A stretch of DNA of 53,099 bases. It comes from an uncultured Verrucomicrobia subdivision 3 bacterium. Its GTDB lineage: Bacteria; Verrucomicrobiota; Verrucomicrobiae; Limisphaerales; UBA11358. Shown here in pieces: positions 15,802-22,493 of the stretch. Location: the NCBI GenBank assembly GCA_903921455.1, contig CAIXPZ010000153.1:1-53099 (forward strand). The letters are read 5' to 3'. Made by a program: the position numbers and the translations under genes. How positions within the stretch are numbered: the stretch's first letter is position 1; each line of letters starts with the position of its first letter. The notes under the pieces are model-generated. The model did no database searches, had not been told where the DNA came from, and saw only the letters and a list, made by a program, of their open reading frames with translations.

Positions 15802-16068
15802 ACCTGTGTTCGTGAATAATTCAATGTGGCCGAATTGCAAGCGCAATTCTCGTCGCCGCCGGCTATACTAGCACGAATTATTCCAATAAAGCGCCCTTGA
15901 TCGTTTAGCCAGGCTGTGAAAAAGGCCTAAAATTAGTTTTGAAGCGTCAGGTTTGAGCTTTTATTCGGCCAATAAAAAATTTATTCACTCCCGCCTCATC
16001 TCTAGACAGGTTTTTGGTAAAAAAAATGTTGTCATTTGCTGCGATTTTCTCTAATTTTGCAATCAAGT

Positions 16069-16105
16069 GCACCTTCAAGGTGCTGGGGTAAACTGTTTTT
16101 ACCCC
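16069..16105 (+). promoter_or_regulatory. Two tandem hairpins in the porin leader
   Basis: Within the 346-base gap (15802-16147) before the porin gene, two adjacent inverted repeats occur: GCACCTT/AAGGTGC (16069-16083) and GGGGTAAA/TTTACCCC (16085-16105). They end 42 bases before the start codon and are followed by an A-rich spacer and GGAGG. They probably lie in the 5' untranslated RNA and could stabilise the message or act as an operator. The rest of the gap is AT-rich and shows no clear -35/-10 pair. Confidence 0.45.
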
Positions 16106-16147
16106 GCTTATAACAGTAAACAAAAACAAACAACATCGGAGGAACAG

Positions 16148-17395
16148 ATGAAGTTTAATAAATGGACATTGGGTCTCGCAGCCGTCGGGGCGGTCAGTCT
16201 CGCCTCGGCCGTTCGTGCAGACGAAGCTAAATTGAGCCAGGTGCAAACCGCGCTCTCTAACACCACCATCAGCGGCTATGTCAGCTCTTCAGTGAACTGG
16301 CAGGTCAATCATAGCGGTGATAACGACTCGATCGGCGAAAGCATCCCGCTGCAAAACGGCAAAGCCAACGGCTTTAATCTGGATGTCGTGAAGCTCTCGA
16401 TCGCCAAACCGCAAGATGAGTCTCCCTGGGCCTCCGGCTATCAGGTTGATCTGCTCTTCGGCCCGGATGCCGTGGGTTGGAATCCTTCCGCCAATGGCAA
16501 TAATAATTCTGACTACGCCATTCAACAGGCTTACATCGCTCTCCGCACTCCGGTCGGCAATGGCATTGACTGGAAGATTGGTGTGTTTAACACCGTGGTC
16601 GGCTATGAATCTTTTGACGCCGGCAGCAATCCGAACTACACCCGTTCTTGGGGTTGGGCGGTTGAACCGACCGAGCATACCGGTATCCTTGGTTCTTATA
16701 AGGTCAATGACGAATGGTCGTTCTCCGCGGGTGTGGCCAACACGTTGTCTACCGGTATCAATACTCGCAATAATTACAATGCGAATAACGAAAACACCGG
16801 CCAGTGGAACAAGACGGTCATGGGTTCTGTGACCTTCAGCGCTCCCAGCAACTGGGGTTGGGCTGCTGGTTCGGCATTCTATGCCGGTATGGTTTATGGT
16901 TATGCTGGCGGCACCGAAAACACCACCACTGGCGGCACTGGTTCGCAAGGTGGCAATCAGGTCAATTATTATGCTGGCGCAACTCTGAACAGCCCCTGGA
17001 AAGATGTCACCTTTGGTGCGTCTTTCGACTATGTTCAAAACCTTTATGGCTCTTACACCCCCACGCCTCTGGGCAATGTTCATCAGGACGACTACATCTT
17101 CGGCCTGTATAACACTATCAAGGCCACGGACAAGCTGAGCTTCAACACCCGGGCTGAATACTGGGAAGTTGACGCCAAGAGCGATGGTTCCGTGGGTAGC
17201 GATGCAGGCGTTTCGCTCACCGAAACCCTCCAATACGACCTCTGGGCGAATGTTATCAGCCGCTTGGAAGTCCGCTATGACAAGGTCATGTCCGGCACCT
17301 GGAACAATGTTGTCGGCTATTACAACCCGGCTGGTGTGTATGTATATGAGACCTGTTCGGTTGGCATTTATGCCAACATCATCTACAAGTTCTAA
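16148..17395 (+). CDS. Outer-membrane beta-barrel porin (BBP2/OmpL-like)
   Basis: 415 residues from the ATG at 16148, which has GGAGG just upstream. An N-terminal signal peptide (MKFNKWTLGLAAVGAVSLAS, then AVRADE, cleavage near residue 25) is followed by alternating hydrophobic strands typical of a barrel, for example TISGYVSSSVNWQVN, SGYQVDLLFGPDAVGWNPS, YYAGATLNSPWKDVTFGASF and LEVRYDK. The protein ends in YANIIYKF, the terminal aromatic required for outer-membrane insertion. The family is putative beta-barrel porin-2. It is a single gene with a strong terminator directly after it and is likely highly expressed, as its rich leader and good ribosome site suggest. Confidence 0.88.
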   Translation: MKFNKWTLGLAAVGAVSLASAVRADEAKLSQVQTALSNTTISGYVSSSVNWQVNHSGDNDSIGESIPLQNGKANGFNLDVVKLSIAKPQDESPWASGYQVDLLFGPDAVGWNPSANGNNNSDYAIQQAYIALRTPVGNGIDWKIGVFNTVVGYESFDAGSNPNYTRSWGWAVEPTEHTGILGSYKVNDEWSFSAGVANTLSTGINTRNNYNANNENTGQWNKTVMGSVTFSAPSNWGWAAGSAFYAGMVYGYAGGTENTTTGGTGSQGGNQVNYYAGATLNSPWKDVTFGASFDYVQNLYGSYTPTPLGNVHQDDYIFGLYNTIKATDKLSFNTRAEYWEVDAKSDGSVGSDAGVSLTETLQYDLWANVISRLEVRYDKVMSGTWNNVVGYYNPAGVYVYETCSVGIYANIIYKF

Positions 17396-17413
17396 TCTGA
17401 TTTAGAATCCTTG

Positions 17414-17450
17414 GCCCCTGCCGGTTCGCCGGCAGGGGCTTTTTGTTTTC
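17414..17450 (+). terminator. Strong terminator with TTCG tetraloop
   Basis: An 11-bp GC-rich stem (GCCCCTGCCGG at 17414-17424 with 17429-17439) is closed by the stable TTCG loop and followed by TTTTTGTTTT. It ends the porin transcript before metF. Confidence 0.9.
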
Positions 17451-17482
17451 CCTTCCGCAAACTTCCGGCATAATCCAGCCCC

Positions 17483-18370
17483 GTGAAATTCATCCGCGAC
17501 ATCTATGCCGCCAAGCAAGCGGCCCGGCAGCCCGTCATCTCCTTGGAATTTTTCCCGCCCAAAACCGACGAAGGCGACCGCACTTTGTTTGAAAAGCACC
17601 TTCCCGCCTTGCTCGCCGCGCGACCGGATTATTGTTCTGTCACCTACGGAGCTGGCGGCAGCACGCGTGACAAGACGTTGTTGATGGTAGATCGCATCCA
17701 GCGGCAGCATGGTCTGACGGCCTTGGCGCATCTTACCTGCGTCAATCATACCCGCGAAGAGGTTCGCGCCTTGTTGGAAAAAATTCGCGCGCTGAACTGT
17801 AAAAATATCCTCGCCCTGCGCGGCGATCCGCCCGGCGGCGGCGAATTTCAATCCACACCCGGCGGCTTTGAATTCTCCTCGCAACTGGTGAAATTCATCC
17901 GCGAGCAGGGTGAATTTTCCGTCGGTGTCGCCGGCTTTCCCGAAGGCCACATTGCCAATAAAAAAGGCAAGGATGCCGATTGGGCGCATCTGAAAGGAAA
18001 AGTGGAGGCCGGTGCGGACTTCGTCATCACTCAATTATTTTTCGACAATGCCGACTATTTTGAATTTCGCGATTACATAACGCAAAAGCTCGGGGTCAAC
18101 GTGCCCATCGTGCCGGGCATTATCGCGATTGTGAGCGCCACGCAGATCACGAAATTCACGCAGATGTGCGGCGCAAAAATTCCGCCGGCCCTGCGGGCGA
18201 AACTGGATGCGATTGGCTCGGATGACGAAGCGGCATTGAAATTCGGCGTCGAATACGCCACGTGCCAGTGCGAAGAACTTCTGCGCGCCGGTGCGCCCGG
18301 ACTGCATTTTTACACACTCAATAAGGCGCATTCCACCGTGCAAGTCGTAAAGAATCTCGGCCTGGCCTGA
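17483..18370 (+). CDS. metF: Methylenetetrahydrofolate reductase
   Basis: 295 residues, the normal bacterial length. Family motifs are present in order: ISLEFFPPKTDEGD at the start (Glu in EFFPP is the catalytic acid), YCSVTYGAGGSTRD, LAHLTCVNHTREE, ILALRGDPPGGG, IGVAGFPEGH-like FSVGVAGFPEGHIANK, and TQLFFDNADYFEF. The enzyme is a cytosolic FAD-dependent TIM barrel that reduces 5,10-methylene-THF to 5-methyl-THF for methionine synthesis. The start is GTG at 17483, 33 bases after the porin terminator run. It stands alone, convergent with the mla genes. Confidence 0.95.
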   Translation: MKFIRDIYAAKQAARQPVISLEFFPPKTDEGDRTLFEKHLPALLAARPDYCSVTYGAGGSTRDKTLLMVDRIQRQHGLTALAHLTCVNHTREEVRALLEKIRALNCKNILALRGDPPGGGEFQSTPGGFEFSSQLVKFIREQGEFSVGVAGFPEGHIANKKGKDADWAHLKGKVEAGADFVITQLFFDNADYFEFRDYITQKLGVNVPIVPGIIAIVSATQITKFTQMCGAKIPPALRAKLDAIGSDDEAALKFGVEYATCQCEELLRAGAPGLHFYTLNKAHSTVQVVKNLGLA

Positions 18371-18437
18371 TCTTTAGCGGTGAGTTCTACGAGCCCCTGA
18401 AATATGAGAGCAGCTCGGCGATCATCAGTCGCAGCTG

Positions 18438-19391
18438 TTATAAACCAAATTGGTTGGCCATGATGCCGATGACGCTCAATGGACCGGTGTCTTCCAACCC
18501 ATCGGCGGCCTTGTCGAGCTTTTGGAGCGACAGTTTGGCATTTTTCAAAAAATCTTGGTCATTCACCAGTTTGCCCACCGTTCCCTGACCTTGGTTCACC
18601 TTGATTAGGATGGTATTCAGGTTGGTCATGGATGAAGTTGTGGCGCGATAGAGGGTGTCGTCTGTCAGCAATTTGCCAATGGTTCCTTGGCCGGAACTGA
18701 TATTGTTGACGGCCACATGTACGGAGGTAGCCGTGTCCTGAAGATTGCTCACCGCGGACAACGCCGTGGAATATAGCGAATCGTTGTAAATCAATTTACC
18801 CACCGTGCCTTGCCCGGCGACAATCTGGCTGGTGACGTTTTTCACGTTTGCAATTGTCGTGGTGATGGGCGCGCCGTTCTGCTTGATGAAGTCGGTGAGT
18901 GGCCCTAGTAAATTATCAATTTTGTCACCGGTAAAGCTGTTGCCGAAATTGGCAATGCCCGCCGCCGCTTTATCAAGCTTTTCCATGATGGCGCTCATGT
19001 CCGGCTGCTCGGCCGTTTCTAGGACGGCACCGTCTTCCGCCTTGGGGGAACCCGTCGCGCCAAAGGAGATGTGGACAAAATTTTGTCCCATCAAGCCGGT
19101 GAACTTGATGATGGCCTTGCTGTCAGTTTTCACGCCGGCATCCGGTCGCAGCTTCATCGTGACGCTAACCTTGTTGTCAGCGAGCGAGATTTTTTCCACG
19201 CGGCCGATCTCTACGCCGGCCATCTTCACGCGGTCGCCCACCTTTAAATCCTGCGCCGTGTCAAACCGTGCGCTGACGTGGAAGCCGCGGCTAAACAGGT
19301 CGGCGCTGCCGAGGGTTTCAATGATGAGCACCGCGGCGCAGACGGTGATGGCCACAAAAAAGCCGAGCTTGGTTTCCAGGGAGTTTTTCAT
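18438..19391 (-). CDS. mlaD: MCE-domain lipid-transport protein (MlaD-like)
   Basis: 317 residues. An N-terminal membrane anchor (LGFFVAITVCAAVLIIETLG) is followed by one MCE domain (about 35-115: FDTAQDLKVGDRVKMAGVEI, then KAIIKFTGLMGQNFVHISFG). The C-terminal half is helical and contains at least three repeats of GQGTVGKL/GQGTIGKLL with a following LY, a pattern common in long MlaD relatives. MlaD forms a hexameric periplasmic ring that passes phospholipids to or from the MlaFE transporter. The gene is last in its operon, 12 bases after mlaF. Confidence 0.88.
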   Translation of the reverse strand: MKNSLETKLGFFVAITVCAAVLIIETLGSADLFSRGFHVSARFDTAQDLKVGDRVKMAGVEIGRVEKISLADNKVSVTMKLRPDAGVKTDSKAIIKFTGLMGQNFVHISFGATGSPKAEDGAVLETAEQPDMSAIMEKLDKAAAGIANFGNSFTGDKIDNLLGPLTDFIKQNGAPITTTIANVKNVTSQIVAGQGTVGKLIYNDSLYSTALSAVSNLQDTATSVHVAVNNISSGQGTIGKLLTDDTLYRATTSSMTNLNTILIKVNQGQGTVGKLVNDQDFLKNAKLSLQKLDKAADGLEDTGPLSVIGIMANQFGL

Positions 19392-19403
19392 AGGCGGAAT
19401 CGA

Positions 19404-20162
19404 TTATTTGTCACGTTTGAAATCGGCGTTCAAAAATTCTTTGACACGCGGGTCGTTGAAGTTTTTTACCTCATCCGGGGTGCCGACGGTAACGATCTGG
19501 CCGTCAATGATGACCGCAATGCGGTCCGCCACGCCGAACGCCAGGTCGCGGTCGTGGGAAACCACGAGCGAAGTGACATGGATGCGGTGGTTGAGTTCGA
19601 GAATCTCGTCTCCGATGACGACCGCGGACAGCGGGTCCAGTTCGCTCGTCGGTTCATCGTAAAGAATCAGTTGCGGCTCGATGACCAGGGCGCGGGCAAT
19701 GGCGGCGCGCTTTTTCATGCCGCCGGAAAGATCGCTGGGCATCTTATTGACGGCGTCCTTCAGGCCGACGTCAGCAAGTTTTTCGATGACAATCTTGGCA
19801 ATCTCCTCCGGCGATTTGAGGCGGTGTTCCGTCAAATATAAGCCGACATTTTCGCCGACGGTCAGGGAGTTAAGCAAGGCGCCGGACTGGAAGACGAGCG
19901 CCATGCGGTATTTGGCCGCAATTTCCGGCGTGGTGAGCGGCTCGCCGTTGATGAAAATTTCGCCGGCGTCCGGCTCTTCGAGGCCAATGAGATGCTTTAG
20001 CAAGACGCTTTTACCGCTGCCGCTCGGCCCCATGATGACAAATATTTCGCCGGGCTTCACTTCGATGTCCACGCCCTTGAGCACTTCCTGGTCGCCAAAG
20101 CTTTTACGCAGGCCGCGCACGACGAGGCCCACGCCGGAATGGTTGTTTTGATGGGCGCTCAT
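19404..20162 (-). CDS. mlaF: ABC transporter ATPase of the Mla-type lipid system
   Basis: 252 residues with a complete ABC ATPase: Walker A GPSGSGKSVLLKHLIG, signature DLSGGMKKRAAIARAL, Walker B QLILYDEPTSELDP and the H-loop VVSHDRD. The SGGMKKR form and the following LDP are typical of MlaF/Ttg2A proteins. It is cytosolic and pairs with the permease encoded just upstream: its ATG overlaps the stop of mlaE by four bases (ATGA), so the two are translationally coupled. Confidence 0.92.
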   Translation of the reverse strand: MSAHQNNHSGVGLVVRGLRKSFGDQEVLKGVDIEVKPGEIFVIMGPSGSGKSVLLKHLIGLEEPDAGEIFINGEPLTTPEIAAKYRMALVFQSGALLNSLTVGENVGLYLTEHRLKSPEEIAKIVIEKLADVGLKDAVNKMPSDLSGGMKKRAAIARALVIEPQLILYDEPTSELDPLSAVVIGDEILELNHRIHVTSLVVSHDRDLAFGVADRIAVIIDGQIVTVGTPDEVKNFNDPRVKEFLNADFKRDK

Positions 20163-20896
20163 TTCAGCAGGAAGCGTGTGAGGATGTAATCAAAAATCAC
20201 GATGAGCACGATGGAGTTAACCACGGCCTTCGTGACGGAACGTCCGATGCCGCGGGGGCCGCCGATGGTCACTAGGCCTTGATGGCACGACACCACGCCG
20301 ATGATGACGGCGAAGCAGAAACTTTTAAAGACACCGTTTGCCACGTCTTTGATTTCTACAATGTCCCGCAGGTCGGAAAAAAAGACGCGGAACGGAATTT
20401 CCATGCGGTGGTTCATGTCCGCCACCATCGCGCCGCCGAACCAGCCGACGAGCACGGAGAAAACGACGAGCATTGGCAGCGCGAACGCGATGGCAAGAAT
20501 GCGCGGTAGGACGAGGTAGTGAATGGGATTGATGTTCATCGTGCGCAGCGCGTCAATTTCCTGATACACGCGCATGGAGCCGATTTCCGCCGCCATGGCG
20601 GAACCGATGCGGCCGGCGATGAGGATTGCCATCATCACCGGCGCCAGTTCCTTGGCGATGGCGATGCCCACCACGCCGCCCACGGCGTTGGGCAGGCTGC
20701 GTTCCACGAGCACCGGGCCGGTCTGCAAGGCGATGACCGCGCCGATGAAAAAAGACAACACGCAGACCATCAGCAGGCTGGCGTTACCGATCTCAAAAAA
20801 CTGCTCAAACACCTTGTCCCGCTGTCGCCACGCTTGTGGCAAGGCCAGCAGCGTGCGCCAGAACAAAAGAATGATTTCTCCGATGTTCTCAAACAT
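20159..20896 (-). CDS. mlaE: MlaE-family ABC permease
   Basis: 245 residues, one MlaE/YrbE domain with about five membrane helices. Diagnostic phrases are GAVIALQTGPVLVERSLPNA, IAKELAPVMMAILIAGRIGS, AAEIGSMRVYQEIDALRTMN and INPIHYLVLPRILA. The protein is the inner-membrane subunit of the lipid transporter. It begins 14 bases after the stop of the upstream exported repeat protein and overlaps mlaF. Confidence 0.93.
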   Translation of the reverse strand: MFENIGEIILLFWRTLLALPQAWRQRDKVFEQFFEIGNASLLMVCVLSFFIGAVIALQTGPVLVERSLPNAVGGVVGIAIAKELAPVMMAILIAGRIGSAMAAEIGSMRVYQEIDALRTMNINPIHYLVLPRILAIAFALPMLVVFSVLVGWFGGAMVADMNHRMEIPFRVFFSDLRDIVEIKDVANGVFKSFCFAVIIGVVSCHQGLVTIGGPRGIGRSVTKAVVNSIVLIVIFDYILTRFLLK

Positions 20897-20910
20897 GATT
20901 TAGGCGCGGT

Positions 20911-22404
20911 TCATTGGGTGGCGGCGGTTGTCTTGGCAACGGTGAGGTAAAACAGCTTCGTCCGTTTATTTCCGCCGTCACATTGATACTGGAAAAGGCC
21001 GAACAGGAGCGAGACTTTTTTATGCGCCGGCGCGGTTTCTTGCCGATACAGATTCCATAGCAATGATTGGCTGGTGGCGCCGGATTTCGGATTCGATTCC
21101 GCACGCCAGAGCGACCATAACGGCGACCAGTTGCGTTCAATGCCGGGGTTTTCCGGCACGACGGGCTCCAGCGGAGCCAGGATTTGCAGGCGTTCATTGC
21201 CGTCGAAGTCGCGGTGCCAGGTGAAGAATGGCCACATATCCAGCCGCCGCTTATAAATACCCGTCTGTGTGCTCTTCTCGATGGTGTCAGAATAAAGATA
21301 AAAGAGCACGCGGGTGCGGCGCAGGTCCAAAGGATCAGAATGCGTGCGGCGGTAGGTGTAAACCGGCCAGAGATAAAAATCGCTTTCCTTGATCGCATTA
21401 TGGGACTGGCCGAAAATTGGGAAGACGCGCGAAGTGGTCTTGCCTTCGCCGCGTGCGAAAATCACGATGGGCCAGGGCATCTGCCATTCGCGGTATTTTT
21501 TCTCCCGGTTGTCCATCCAAGTGAACAATGGCCAGAGGACCGTGGTCGAATCCAGCTTGGGCGAGCGGGTATAGGCGAACAGCGGAATGGACGCGCGGAA
21601 CTTGACCGGATTCTCCGTGCCGATGCCGTTGTCCTGCTGCAGATAAAACGGCCACAGGAGGAAAAAATGTTGGTAGCCGCCCACCGTTTCAACATCGCCA
21701 AAGCCGTTGGTATGTAGCGTGACGATTTTCTGCTCGCGGGCCGCCAGTGGCCAGACCTTCCAGCCGTGCATGCCGTCGCCGTTGCGGATGGCCCCGATGG
21801 GGTAAAGGTAATTGTCCGTCACGACATCCTTTTTCCGTGTTTCGCTATAAATCGGAAACATCACAAAATGGATTTGGTCGCGGGACAGCCGGTTTTTCAG
21901 GGTGCCATAAAAAGGGAAGAGCGCGGTATAGTCCAGGTTGGTGTCCGTCGGCGAGCGCTGGGAGAAATAAAACGGGAAAAAAGTGTGGCGTTCTTTATCG
22001 GCCTCGTTCTGTTCCTGCCCGCCGGAAAAGCTGAGGAGCTGAAAGAATTGCCAGCGGTGTTCTTTCCCATACTGAATCCGCGTTAGCACCGGATACAAAA
22101 CATCATAACCGCTGTATGCTACCGACGGATTAGCCGTGGACGAAAAAAAAGGTGGAAAGGCGTAGGTGCTTTCATCCTCGGTCTGCTGCGAATAATAAAA
22201 CGGGCCGGCCGCTTCCGTGCGTTGACCCGCTTCCAGCGTGAGCTGGAAGCGATCAAAAATAAATCCAAAGCTGTTGGTATCGGCCGCGCCAGCCTGCGGG
22301 CAAGCTTGGGCTAGTATAAAAACAAACGTCACCCATAAAAACCATCGGCCACAGTGAGCCGGGCTAAGAGATTTGTTCGGTATCGTTATTCTGTTGGTGA
22401 ACAT
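20911..22404 (-). CDS. Exported WP-repeat protein of unknown function
   Basis: 497 residues with a signal peptide (WFLWVTFVFILAQACPQAGA, cleavage before ADTNS). The mature part is built from about a dozen degenerate strands, each centred on a hydrophobic-W/F-P-hydrophobic-aromatic core: TFFPFYFSQ, ALFPFYGTL, VMFPIYSET, YLYPIGAIR, KVWPLAARE, LLWPFYLQQ, VLWPLFTWM, RVFPIFGQS, YLWPVYTYR and DMWPFFTWH. They recur every 25-40 residues, mostly with basic or acidic turns between. I know no named family. The regular aromatic strands could form a beta barrel or a beta-propeller-like periplasmic fold. It sits between an HpnN-like RND protein and mlaE in one tightly spaced operon, so an envelope lipid role is likely but is inference. 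Confidence 0.7.
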   Translation of the reverse strand: MFTNRITIPNKSLSPAHCGRWFLWVTFVFILAQACPQAGAADTNSFGFIFDRFQLTLEAGQRTEAAGPFYYSQQTEDESTYAFPPFFSSTANPSVAYSGYDVLYPVLTRIQYGKEHRWQFFQLLSFSGGQEQNEADKERHTFFPFYFSQRSPTDTNLDYTALFPFYGTLKNRLSRDQIHFVMFPIYSETRKKDVVTDNYLYPIGAIRNGDGMHGWKVWPLAAREQKIVTLHTNGFGDVETVGGYQHFFLLWPFYLQQDNGIGTENPVKFRASIPLFAYTRSPKLDSTTVLWPLFTWMDNREKKYREWQMPWPIVIFARGEGKTTSRVFPIFGQSHNAIKESDFYLWPVYTYRRTHSDPLDLRRTRVLFYLYSDTIEKSTQTGIYKRRLDMWPFFTWHRDFDGNERLQILAPLEPVVPENPGIERNWSPLWSLWRAESNPKSGATSQSLLWNLYRQETAPAHKKVSLLFGLFQYQCDGGNKRTKLFYLTVAKTTAATQ

Positions 22405-22450
22405 TGCTTTTCCCGCTTGAAATCGGGCCTTTTAATATCATTGAGATTGA

Positions 22451-22482
22451 CTTAATATCTTTAATCCCTTAATATCTTTAAT
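22451..22482 (-). repeat. 15-bp tandem direct repeat
   Basis: CTTAATATCTTTAAT occurs at 22451-22465 and again at 22468-22482, in the 89-base AT-rich gap between the RND gene and the WP-repeat gene. It may be an operator or a slippage product. Confidence 0.5.
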
Positions 22483-22493
22483 AATTGAGGTTT

